From Modicisalibacter sp049808615 (GTDB lineage Bacteria > Pseudomonadota > Gammaproteobacteria > Pseudomonadales > Halomonadaceae): 64,000 bases of DNA. A program made the position numbers and the translations under genes. The stretch is taken from positions 1 to 64,000 of the forward strand of contig NZ_JBNCAN010000023.1 in NCBI RefSeq assembly GCF_049808615.1. Direction: 5' to 3'. Shown here in pieces: positions 34,451-42,636 of this stretch (the stretch's first letter is position 1; each line of letters opens with the position of its first letter). Below the pieces are notes generated by a model that had not been told where the DNA came from, made no database searches, and worked only from the letters and a program-made list of their open reading frames with translations.

Positions 34451-35742
34451 GTTGGCTGCAACGTTTGGCGGCACAAGCCACCGTACCGGTATTTCCGGTA
34501 CGGGGCATGCAGGGCGAGCCTGCGCTGCACCGCCTGGCCCTGACACCGGGCATCACGCTGGTGGATTCCCCACGCCATGCCAGCATCCTGCTGATCGCCG
34601 GGGGGGTGCCACCGGATCAGCATGAGGCGCTGCGTCGGGTGCACGACCAGTTGCCTGGCCCCTTTGCCACCCTGTGGTACCGCAGCGAACCTCTGGATGA
34701 GCTTGCCGGTGCCACGCGACTCGACGATCCCGAGGCCTTGCCTGGGGCGCTGATGAGAATCCACCGCGAACTGATGAATGGAAAGCGCGGTAGTTCGCCG
34801 CGTCTATTGCCGGATGAGCCCCCCAACCCCTGGGAAGGGCTAGGCGACGATGGCCATGGCGGCGAAGGCATGATGGGCGGCGTACCCTACGGCCGGCCCA
34901 TGGCCATGAACATGCACGACGATATCCGCGACGGGCTCACCCTCGATTCATTGACGTTTACCCTTGGTCCCTTCCTGCCCATGCTGCCCCCCGGATTGGG
35001 CGCGAAGGTGACCCTGCAGGGCGATCTCATTCAAAGCTGGGTCACCCAGCAATCCCCATATCCCATGGCCCTCGAGAGGGTGTTCCTGGAAGCCCGGCAG
35101 CGTCCGGCGCCCATCGCGAAACTCGAGCTGGCCCGGGCGCGTTATCATCTACATCGCCTGGCGTTCGCCCTGCGCCTGGCCGGCCTCGACCGTCTGGCAC
35201 TGGAAAGCCTGCGCCTGGCCAAGGGAGTGAGCCCCGACAGCCGGTTGGAGGGGCTGCGCCGCCGCCTGGCACGCTGCGGCTTCTTTCATCTGACGACCAC
35301 TGGGCGAGGACGACTCGACGAGAATCAGGCTCGCCGGGTGGGGGGCATTGCGGCCAGGGCCGCAGGACTCGAGGAGGATCTGCGCAGTCGGGACGCCGCC
35401 TATGGTCGATTGAAGTTCGCGCCGGTCGTTCAGAGCGACGGCGATACCAATGCCCGCTGGCGCCAGACCCTGGCGGAAATCGAGCAGTCCCTGCAGTTGG
35501 CGCGCCAGGCCGAGCAGGAGGAGCTGTACAGTGAGACGACCGACGCCATCGAGACGCCGCGCGGTCCCTGGGGCGAATACCGACCCGAGGATGCCAGTGG
35601 TGTGCTCGATGACCTGTTGCCCGGTCTGGAGTGGGACGAGGCGCTGAGTACCCTCGCGAGCCTGGATCTGGCGGCGGTCTCGGAATGGCCGCAGGAGGCA
35701 CCGGGCGACGAGCCTGAATCTTCCGAGGAGCGTCGGGGATGA
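34441..35742 (+). CDS. Fused, cofactor-less NuoB/NuoD-like subunit
   Basis: 433 residues. Residues about 15-82 resemble the NuoB or group 4 hydrogenase small subunit (GITLVDSPRHASILLIAGGVP, then ALRRVHDQLPGPFATLWYR), but the cysteines that hold cluster N2 are gone; the whole protein has one cysteine, C279. A Gly/Met-rich linker follows (130-156). Residues about 165-385 resemble NuoD: TLGPFLPMLPPGLGAKVTL replaces the family GP-x-HP-x-x-HG block, then RVGGIAARAAGLEEDLRSRD, and ETPRGPWGEY matching EAPRGE-x-G-x-Y. The acidic tail is new. The GTG start overlaps nuoA by 10 bases. No redox activity is expected; probably a structural connector. Confidence 0.82.
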   Translation: MAVSWLQRLAAQATVPVFPVRGMQGEPALHRLALTPGITLVDSPRHASILLIAGGVPPDQHEALRRVHDQLPGPFATLWYRSEPLDELAGATRLDDPEALPGALMRIHRELMNGKRGSSPRLLPDEPPNPWEGLGDDGHGGEGMMGGVPYGRPMAMNMHDDIRDGLTLDSLTFTLGPFLPMLPPGLGAKVTLQGDLIQSWVTQQSPYPMALERVFLEARQRPAPIAKLELARARYHLHRLAFALRLAGLDRLALESLRLAKGVSPDSRLEGLRRRLARCGFFHLTTTGRGRLDENQARRVGGIAARAAGLEEDLRSRDAAYGRLKFAPVVQSDGDTNARWRQTLAEIEQSLQLARQAEQEELYSETTDAIETPRGPWGEYRPEDASGVLDDLLPGLEWDEALSTLASLDLAAVSEWPQEAPGDEPESSEERRG

Positions 35743-36665
35743 TTTTCAACGAGCTCATTCTACCGGTCGCTCTGGTAATGGTCGTCCTCGTGGTCGGCGC
35801 CTATCTGGTGGCGGTGATCGACGAGGCGATCGCTGGTACGTTGGGCATGCCGCGAGCCAGCAGCGTCTGGATAGCGCCGCTGACCCAGGGCGCCTGGCTG
35901 CTCACACAGCAGACCAACGCCACCGAGGCGCCGGACTGGCGGGCCTGGCGACTGGCCCCGGCACTCTATCTGGCCCTGGCCGCGACCGGGCTGGCGGTGG
36001 TGCCCTTCTCGCCGACGCTGATTCCCACCGATCTGACGACCAGCGTGGTGCTGTGGGGCAGCGTCGAGGCCCTGGCCACGGTGGTGATCTTCCTGCATGG
36101 TTGGTCCGCGAATACCTTGCTGGCACTGATCGGTGCCTATCGCTACGTGGCCCTGGGGCTTTCCTACATCCTGATCAGCATGTTCGTGCTGATCGGCGTG
36201 GCGTTGCCTGCCGAGTCGCTGCAATTTTCCCAGGTGGTGGCCTCCCAGGAGGGGCTCTGGAATGTGATTCGCCAGCCCCTGGGGCTGCCGCTGTTTTTGA
36301 TCGTCGGCCTGGGCATGACCTTCTGGGGACCGTTCAACCTGGCAGACTCCCGGGATCTGGCCGGGGGCACGGCGTCGGCGGTGTCCGGCCCGCCACGGCT
36401 GGTGTGGAACCTGGCTCGGGCGGCGATGCTGGTGGCCTTCAGCGGCGCGGCGGCGAGCGCCTTTCTCGGCGGCTGGCTGGGGCCCTGGTTGCCGGGCCCT
36501 GTGTGGATGCTGCTCAAGATGCTGGCGGTGCTCGCCGTGCTGTTGCTGATCGGTCGGCTGGTGCCCCACGTACAGCCGGAGCGCTGCGTCACCCTGATGT
36601 GGGTGGTGCTGTTGCCGCTATCTTTCGTCGATCTGATCTGGGCAGGCGTGGAGGCTCTTCTTTAA
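35739..36665 (+). CDS. nuoH: NuoH-like membrane subunit
   Basis: 308 residues, about eight membrane segments. HGWSANTLLALIGAYRYVALGLSYILISMFVLIG aligns with the NuoH GW-x-SNNK..LLGA.R...Q.LSYE core. The quinone-proximal loop, normally P-F-D-x-P-E-A-E-x-E-L-V-x-G-Y-x-x-E-Y-S-G, reads GPFNLADSRDLAGGTASAVSG, so several conserved glutamates are missing. In complex I these start the proton path from the quinone site. ATGA overlap with the preceding gene. The subunit should still anchor the membrane arm. Confidence 0.85.
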   Translation: MIFNELILPVALVMVVLVVGAYLVAVIDEAIAGTLGMPRASSVWIAPLTQGAWLLTQQTNATEAPDWRAWRLAPALYLALAATGLAVVPFSPTLIPTDLTTSVVLWGSVEALATVVIFLHGWSANTLLALIGAYRYVALGLSYILISMFVLIGVALPAESLQFSQVVASQEGLWNVIRQPLGLPLFLIVGLGMTFWGPFNLADSRDLAGGTASAVSGPPRLVWNLARAAMLVAFSGAAASAFLGGWLGPWLPGPVWMLLKMLAVLAVLLLIGRLVPHVQPERCVTLMWVVLLPLSFVDLIWAGVEALL

Positions 36666-37279
36666 TGGATTATCCGCTTATCGTCGATATCTTCTTTCTG
36701 CTGCTCGCCGCTCTGGCGGTGGTCTCCGGTTGGCGCGTGTTCGCAACCGATTCCATGGTGCGTGCCTCCTTCTTCCTGCTGGTGTCCTTCATCGCCGTGG
36801 GCGTGATCATGATCCTGCTGGCGGCGGAATACCTGGGGGTGGCGATGTTCTTCATGATGGCCGTGGAGATGATGGTCATGGCGATCTTCATGGTCATGTT
36901 CATGATGAACCCGGCGGGGCTCAATCCGATGATGATGGTGCACCAGCACAAGTTTTCCATCGCCGCCGGGGCGGCGATCTTCGTGGTGCTCGCCGCCGTG
37001 GCGCTGCTGGCCGAGTTTCCCGATAGTCCCTTGCCGGGGGATCTCGACCCGGTCAAATCCCTGGGTAATGAGTTGCTTGGCGATTCGATGCTGATCTTCG
37101 AGTCCGCGGGTATCGTGCTGCTGACCACCATGATCGGCGTGGTGGTGCTGTCGAGCCATCGCGGGCGTTATGGTGCCGCCGAGGAGGGCTCGATGCCACC
37201 GGGACTCGAGCCGGGCGGCGATCCGGCGGGCATGCCGGAAGAAGAGGATGAGGGCGGTGGTCATCACCATTGCCACTAG
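36665..37279 (+). CDS. nuoJ: NuoJ-like membrane subunit
   Basis: 204 residues with five membrane segments; FFLLVSFIAVGVIMILLAAEYLGVAMFFMMAVEMMVMAIFMVMFM matches the NuoJ core and is Met-rich. After the last helix there is a charged tail rich in Glu, Gly and His ending EGGGHHHCH. The start ATG overlaps the nuoH stop. Its 3' end is followed by a 215-base gap holding an inverted-repeat element, the only sizeable gap in the operon. Confidence 0.85.
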   Translation: MDYPLIVDIFFLLLAALAVVSGWRVFATDSMVRASFFLLVSFIAVGVIMILLAAEYLGVAMFFMMAVEMMVMAIFMVMFMMNPAGLNPMMMVHQHKFSIAAGAAIFVVLAAVALLAEFPDSPLPGDLDPVKSLGNELLGDSMLIFESAGIVLLTTMIGVVVLSSHRGRYGAAEEGSMPPGLEPGGDPAGMPEEEDEGGGHHHCH

Positions 37280-37317
37280 GCGCTCGTTATAAATCCTTAG
37301 AGATGGATAAAGACTGG

Positions 37318-37466
37318 CTCGGGGGTAGGCCACAGCGAAGGTCTTTTGCCATGGCCGGAAAAGGCTCCATGCAATTCCGGCATTTCCGCCATCCATGGCG
37401 GTCAGATGGCAAAAGTAGCGCCCAGGGAGAGGTTCACAGCGCCTTCGCGACGGCCTACCCGCGAGA
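37318..37466. repeat. Inverted-repeat element between nuoJ- and nuoK-like genes
   Basis: The ends match each other in inverted orientation: CTCGGGGGTAGGCCACAGCGAAGG (left) against the complement of the right end, 20 of 24 positions. CTTTTGCCAT near the left end recurs inverted as ATGGCAAAAG at 37406-37415, and CCGCCATCCATGGCGG (37387-37402) is an internal palindrome. No transposase is encoded. It looks like a small non-autonomous repeat or extragenic palindrome inserted in the operon. The nuoK ribosome site (AAGGAGG) lies just outside. Confidence 0.65.
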
Positions 37467-37494
37467 CCACTCGGCTTAACGCAAGGAGGCAAGA

Positions 37495-37800
37495 ATGACG
37501 CTGGTAACTCTCTTATTACTCGCCGCCGCGCTGATCGGCATCGGCTTCTACGGCGCGCTCTCTCAGCAATCCTTCGTGATGCTGATGATGGGCCTCGAGC
37601 TGATCTTGAACGGCGTCATGCTGGCCGCCGTGGCCTTCTGGGCCCTGAGCGGCGCCGGTGCGCCGGAAGGCCAACTGCTGACCATCGTGGTCATGGCGGT
37701 GATGGCCATCGAGATGGCCATGGGCTTTGCCCTGGTGGTGGCGGTGTTCCGCACCAAGCAGGCCGACGTGACCGAAGGGATCACGGGGTTGAAGCACTGA
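37495..37800 (+). CDS. nuoK: NuoK-like membrane subunit
   Basis: 101 residues, three membrane segments. Both functionally essential membrane glutamates of NuoK are present: E35 in MGLELILNGVML and E73 in AIEMAMGFALVVAVFR. This suggests the ion-translocating path in this part of the assembly is kept, in contrast to the lost redox ligands. AAGGAGG precedes the ATG. The stop overlaps the nuoL start by one base. Confidence 0.93.
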   Translation: MTLVTLLLLAAALIGIGFYGALSQQSFVMLMMGLELILNGVMLAAVAFWALSGAGAPEGQLLTIVVMAVMAIEMAMGFALVVAVFRTKQADVTEGITGLKH

Positions 37801-39668
37801 TGCTGTGGACGCTTGCGCTGTTTCCATTGCTGGGCGCGACCCTGCTCTATCTGGGCGGCCGACATCTGGGTCGTGGTGGGCTGACGCTTGCGGCAGCGCT
37901 TGTCCTGCTGATGACGCTTGCGCTGGCCGGTCTGGCGGTGACGAATGACTGGCAGGGCAGCGTTGCCTGGAGCGAGGCGCTGCGGCTGACGCTGGCGCTC
38001 TCCACCGCCAGTCGTGTCTTCGCCTTGACGATACCGCTGATTGCACTGCCCATCGTCGTCTATGCCGGGTATCACGAGGTGGCCCAACGCACCGGCTATC
38101 GTCGCGGCAGCCGCCAGGGCGCGCGCCTGGTCGGGCTGCTGCTGGGCTTCGTCGGTGCCATGCAGCTGCTGGTACTCGCCGATGATTTCTTGACGCTGCT
38201 GATCGCCTGGGAACTGGTCGGCGCCTGCTCCTGGGCGCTGATTTCTCACAAGTGGGGACAAAAGGAGGTGCCCAAGGAGGCGGCCCAGGCCTTCCTGGTC
38301 ACCCGCTTCGGCGATCTGGGGCTGTATATCGCCGCGGCGGCGGTGTTCGCCGGCAGCGGCGGTTTCGGCTACGCCGACCTGGCGGCCCTGGACGGCGGCC
38401 TGTTGAGCGTGGCGGTGGCCGGTATCCTGCTGGCGGCGGCGGCCAAGTCGGCGCAACTGCCATTCTCCTCCTGGCTGTTCGCCGCCATGGCCGGCCCGGT
38501 GCCGGTGTCGGCGCTGCTGCATTCGGCGACCCTGGTGGCGGCAGGCATCTATCTGCTGGCGCGTCTGCAACCGACGCTTTCCGCCGTCGCCTGGTTCGCG
38601 CCGCTGGTCATCGGCCTCGGACTGGCCACCGCCCTGGTCGGGGGCGTGGTGGGGATGTTCCAGAATCACGCCAAGAAGCTATTGGCGGCCTCCACCTCGG
38701 CCCAGTACGGCTTGATGTGGGTCGCGGTGGGGGCAGGTTTTCCCGGCGTGGCCCTGCTGCATTTCGTCGCCCATGCCTTCTTGAAGGCCGGCTTGTTCCT
38801 GGCGGCGGGGCTCGTCGAGCGCCAGGCCGGCAGTTACAACCTGCACGCCATGCGCCAGGGGCGACGGTTGCCGGGTATCGCATTGGTTACCGCCGTGCCG
38901 AGTCTGGCCCTGGCAGGCATGATTCCCTTGGGGGCGGCCTGGAGCAAGGAGCAGATCGCGGCGGCGGCGGGTCAGCAGGCCGTCTGGCTGGCGCTGCTCG
39001 TGGCCCTCGCCGGAGGCTTGAGCGCATTGTATGCCACACGCTTTCAGTTGCTGGCCTACGGTCGTCCGTTGCGTCGGGAGCGTTCGGAACTGCCGCATGG
39101 TCCTCGACCGTCCCGGGCCGAAAGCGGGGCGCTGGTGGCGCTGGCCGGGGTGACGCTGTTGCTCTCCCTCGTCTGGTGGCCCGAGGTGCAGGTCTGGCTT
39201 GTCGAAGCATGGCCCCAGCGATTGCCGAAGGGCAAGCCCTGGGAGTTGATCGTTTCGCTCGTGCTGGTGGTGTTGGGCATCGCCGTGGGATTCGTCATGA
39301 CGCGCCGTCGGCACCGCTCGAGTGCCTGGCAATCCTGGGCAGCCACCTGGTTCGGCTTGCCATGGGTGATTCAGGGGAGCGCGATGGGTGCCCTGCTGCT
39401 GGGTCGCGTTCTTGCCCGTTTCGATGACCGGGTCGTGGATGCCGGGCTGCGCGGCACGGCGCGCTTCGGCCAGTGGCTGGCGCGACGCCATGCCCGAGAG
39501 GGCGAGGCCTTTGCCGAGGGCGTGCCCGGTGTGATGACCCGCCTGAGTGAATGGGGCGGCCACTGGGCACGCCAGGCCCAGAGCGGCCAGACCCACCATT
39601 ACTACGCCGGCATCAGCCTGGGCCTCGTCGTCATTTTCGCCATCCTGTTGATAGGAGCCTTGCTGTGA
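37800..39668 (+). CDS. nuoL: NuoL-like antiporter-type subunit
   Basis: 622 residues with about 16 membrane segments. Mrp-type antiporter core: E138 in IAWELVGACSWALISHKW and the helix 7-8 region KSAQLPFSSWLFAAMAGPVPVSALLHSATLVAAGIYLL with its lysine are intact. The C terminus has a long amphipathic segment and ends with a membrane anchor (HHYYAGISLGLVVIFAILLIG), the lateral helix layout of NuoL. It should be a proton (or cation) channel unit at the distal end of the arm. Confidence 0.93.
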   Translation: MLWTLALFPLLGATLLYLGGRHLGRGGLTLAAALVLLMTLALAGLAVTNDWQGSVAWSEALRLTLALSTASRVFALTIPLIALPIVVYAGYHEVAQRTGYRRGSRQGARLVGLLLGFVGAMQLLVLADDFLTLLIAWELVGACSWALISHKWGQKEVPKEAAQAFLVTRFGDLGLYIAAAAVFAGSGGFGYADLAALDGGLLSVAVAGILLAAAAKSAQLPFSSWLFAAMAGPVPVSALLHSATLVAAGIYLLARLQPTLSAVAWFAPLVIGLGLATALVGGVVGMFQNHAKKLLAASTSAQYGLMWVAVGAGFPGVALLHFVAHAFLKAGLFLAAGLVERQAGSYNLHAMRQGRRLPGIALVTAVPSLALAGMIPLGAAWSKEQIAAAAGQQAVWLALLVALAGGLSALYATRFQLLAYGRPLRRERSELPHGPRPSRAESGALVALAGVTLLLSLVWWPEVQVWLVEAWPQRLPKGKPWELIVSLVLVVLGIAVGFVMTRRRHRSSAWQSWAATWFGLPWVIQGSAMGALLLGRVLARFDDRVVDAGLRGTARFGQWLARRHAREGEAFAEGVPGVMTRLSEWGGHWARQAQSGQTHHYYAGISLGLVVIFAILLIGALL

Positions 39669-41152
39669 TTCTCACCGTCGCCTGGATCGTCCCCCTGCTG
39701 GGTGCCGTCGCGCTTGCCGCTTTCCCCCGCTGGAGCGAGGCGCGGGCGCGGCAATGGTCGGCGGTGATGGCCGTGCTGTCGCTGCTGGCGCTGGTGGTCG
39801 CCTGGCTCGGCTTCGATCCGGCGGGGCCGCTTTTCCAGCATATCGACGAGTTGCAATGGGTACCCAGCATCGGGGTGGCCTATCGGGTCGGTGTCGACGG
39901 CATCGCCCTGGCGGTAGCGACCATGAGCGCGCTGCTGTTCGTCGCGGCCATCGTCTATCCGGTGGATACTCTCGGCCAGCCACGCCAGTACTACGCTTGG
40001 CTGCTGTTCCTGCAGGCGGTCTCCCTGGGGGTGTTCCTGGCGCTGGATCTGCTGCTGTTCTACGTGTTCTTCGACCTGACCCTGGTGGGGATGTTCTTTC
40101 TCATCGGCCGCTGGGGGCACGGCACGCCCCAGGTCTCGGCGCTCAAGTTCTTCCTCTATACCTTCGCCGGTTCGCTGCTGCTGCTGCTGGCGATCATCGG
40201 CCTGTATCTGTCGATCGAGCCGCACGGCTTCGATATGCGCGTGCTGATCGAACGCCAGCCCCTGGCCGGTACCGGCCTCTACGCCGGGTTGGTGTTCCTG
40301 GCGCTGATGCTGGGCTTTGCCATCAAGACGCCGCTGGTGCCGCTGCATACCTGGCTGCCCCAGGCCCACGTCGATGCCCCGGGCCCGGCCTCGGCGATCC
40401 TCGCCGGGGTGCTGCTCAAGATGGGCACCTACGGCATGATTCGTCTGCCGTTCGCGATGATGCAGGAGACCTTCGCCGAGTATTCGCTGACCGTCGCCAT
40501 CGTCGCGCTGGTGGCCATCCTCTACGGCGCCCTGGTGGCGCTGGGGCAGAGCAACCTCAAACGCCGCATCGCCTACACCTCGATCAACCACATGGGCTAT
40601 ACGGTACTGGGCATCGCCGTGGCGGCGGCATTCTTTGCCGATAACCAGGCCGCGCGCCAACTGGCGCTGACCGGGGCGACGGTGGAGATGGTCGCCCACG
40701 GTCTGATCACCGGGGCGCTTTTCCTGATCTGCGGCTCCTTCTGGCAGCGTACCGGCGACTACGAGCTGGATCACTACGGCGGCCTGGCCCATCGGGCGCC
40801 CTTGCTGACCGGTTTCACGGTGCTGGCCGCCTTCGCGAGTCTCGGCATGCCGGGGCTGGCCGGCTTCGTCGCCGAGTTCCAGGTGTTCGCCGGTACCTTC
40901 GCCATTTACCCCTGGCTAGCGGTGCTGGGGGTGCTGGGCATCCTGATCACTGCGGCACTGTTCCTGGATATGCTGCGCCGGCTGTTCTTCGGTCGGCTGC
41001 CGTCGCATCTGGGCGGATTTAGCGAACTGAAACGGGCCGAGTGGGGCGTGCTGGGCGTGCTCTCCCTGGGCATCCTGGTCATCGGTGTCGCGCCGCGGTT
41101 CCTGCTGACCCTGATCGAGGCGTCTTCCGCGTTGCTGGTGGGAGTGCGCTGA
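39665..41152 (+). CDS. nuoM: NuoM-like antiporter-type subunit
   Basis: 495 residues, about 14 membrane segments. The start is a GTG at 39665 in a GTGA overlap with the nuoL stop; a longer frame to 39551 lies within nuoL. The core IKTPLVPLHTWLPQAHVDAPGPASAILAGVLLKMGTYG is intact, with the helix 7 lysine. The key glutamate of helix 5 is replaced by aspartate: D137 in FYVFFDLTLVGMFFLIG. The change is conservative, so translocation may persist with altered properties. Confidence 0.93.
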   Translation: MILTVAWIVPLLGAVALAAFPRWSEARARQWSAVMAVLSLLALVVAWLGFDPAGPLFQHIDELQWVPSIGVAYRVGVDGIALAVATMSALLFVAAIVYPVDTLGQPRQYYAWLLFLQAVSLGVFLALDLLLFYVFFDLTLVGMFFLIGRWGHGTPQVSALKFFLYTFAGSLLLLLAIIGLYLSIEPHGFDMRVLIERQPLAGTGLYAGLVFLALMLGFAIKTPLVPLHTWLPQAHVDAPGPASAILAGVLLKMGTYGMIRLPFAMMQETFAEYSLTVAIVALVAILYGALVALGQSNLKRRIAYTSINHMGYTVLGIAVAAAFFADNQAARQLALTGATVEMVAHGLITGALFLICGSFWQRTGDYELDHYGGLAHRAPLLTGFTVLAAFASLGMPGLAGFVAEFQVFAGTFAIYPWLAVLGVLGILITAALFLDMLRRLFFGRLPSHLGGFSELKRAEWGVLGVLSLGILVIGVAPRFLLTLIEASSALLVGVR

Positions 41153-42564
41153 TGCCCATCGGTGACCTGCTGCCCGAGATCATCCTGCTGGTCGGCGCGG
41201 TGTTGATCGTGCTGTTTGCCTCCTTCGCGCCTCACCGGCGCCAGGCCTGGGCCGCCAGCCTGGCGCTGGTCGCCCTGGCGCTTGCGGCGGGGGTCGGCCT
41301 GCTGCAATGGCGCGAGCCCCCGGCCCTGACCTTTTCCGGGGTCTGGGCACTGGATACGGCTGCCGTCGTCACCAAGCTGCTGGTGCTGCTGAGCGGAGCG
41401 ATCGCCGTGGCACTGTCGCCGGACTGGATGCGCAGCGACCGCCGCCATGGCGAGTACTACGCCCTGTGCCTGTTCACGCTGCTCGGCGTGATCATGATGG
41501 CCTCGGCCAACGACAGCATGGAGCTGGTGGTGGGCATCCTGCTCTCTTCCACGGCCAGCTACCCCTTGGTCGCCTACCACCGTGGCTTCGCCCCGGCGCT
41601 GGAAGCGGGCATGAAGTACTTCCTGATCGGCGCGTTGACCAACTCGCTGCTGGTGGTCGGTGTGGTGCTGTTGTTCGGCCTGGTGGGCGATACCGATTAC
41701 GCACGCACGGCCGCCGTGTTGAGCGCCGCGCCCGATGCGGCGCCGCTGGCATTGAGCGTGGCGGTGGCCTGTATCGTGCTCGGGCTGACCTTCAAGCTGG
41801 CGGCGTTTCCCGGCCATGCCTGGATGCCGGATGTTGCCCAGGGCGCTCCGGCGCCGGTCGCCGCCCTGCTCACCGTGGCGCCCAAGATCGGTGCCGCGGT
41901 GGCCCTGGCGCGATTTGTCTCGCTGCTGCCCGAGTCGCAGCTCTGGCCGATCATCGTCGCCCTGATCGCCGTGGTGACCATGACCCTGGGCAACTTGGCG
42001 GCTTTGCAACAGACCGATGTACGGCGCCTGCTCGGCTGGTCCTCGGTTTCGCAATCCGGCTATGCGCTGATGGCGGTGGTGGTAATCGGTGCCGAGCCCC
42101 AGGCGTTACCGGCGCTGCTGGTGTTTCTTGCTGCCTATGCGCTGGCCAATCTCGCTGCTTTTGCGGTGGTGACCCATCTGCGTGGCCGCACGGCGCTGGC
42201 GGATTACCATGGGCTGGGCCGTACCCAGCCCGTCGTCACGGCGGTACTCATCCTGGCGCTGCTGTCGCTGGTGGGCATCCCGCCGCTGGTGGGCTTCTTC
42301 GGCAAGTTCCTGCTGTTCAAGGTGACCATCGCCGGCGGCTATGCCTGGCTGGCGGTGGTCGCCGCCATCAACACCGTGCTGTCGCTGTTCTATTACCTGC
42401 GGGTGATCGCGGTGACCATGTTCAAGCCCTTGGAGGGCGAGGTGCACGTTCTCGGCCGCTGGTCCTGGCTGGCGCTGTTGTTCAGCGCGGTATTGCTACT
42501 CGCGGCGAGCCTAGGCGTGGAGGGCGGCCTGGGGTTGATGGAGGCGATACGGCTGGCAGGGTAG
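41152..42564 (+). CDS. nuoN: NuoN-like antiporter-type subunit
   Basis: 470 residues, about 14 membrane segments. FKLAAFPGHAWMPDVAQGAPAPVAALLTVAPKIGA is the NuoN helix 7-8 region with the lysine kept. The helix 5 glutamate (family G-I-E-L) appears as leucine (VGILLSSTASYPLVAYHR, L130), with another glutamate six residues earlier. The start ATG overlaps the nuoM stop by one base. Last gene of the operon; no nuoC, E, F, G or I homologue follows. Confidence 0.92.
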   Translation: MPIGDLLPEIILLVGAVLIVLFASFAPHRRQAWAASLALVALALAAGVGLLQWREPPALTFSGVWALDTAAVVTKLLVLLSGAIAVALSPDWMRSDRRHGEYYALCLFTLLGVIMMASANDSMELVVGILLSSTASYPLVAYHRGFAPALEAGMKYFLIGALTNSLLVVGVVLLFGLVGDTDYARTAAVLSAAPDAAPLALSVAVACIVLGLTFKLAAFPGHAWMPDVAQGAPAPVAALLTVAPKIGAAVALARFVSLLPESQLWPIIVALIAVVTMTLGNLAALQQTDVRRLLGWSSVSQSGYALMAVVVIGAEPQALPALLVFLAAYALANLAAFAVVTHLRGRTALADYHGLGRTQPVVTAVLILALLSLVGIPPLVGFFGKFLLFKVTIAGGYAWLAVVAAINTVLSLFYYLRVIAVTMFKPLEGEVHVLGRWSWLALLFSAVLLLAASLGVEGGLGLMEAIRLAG

Positions 42565-42636
42565 GCTGGCCCCAGGCTGACTCACACGAGCAGTCCCTCG
42601 CCCATGCTGGAGCCAATTATCGCGGCGCGTTCACGC

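Noticed and set aside
33880..42636. Genuine respiratory complex I (nuo) operon
   Set aside because: Subunits C, E, F, G and I are absent and the B/D-like protein has no cluster ligands, so a NADH:quinone oxidoreductase call would be wrong.
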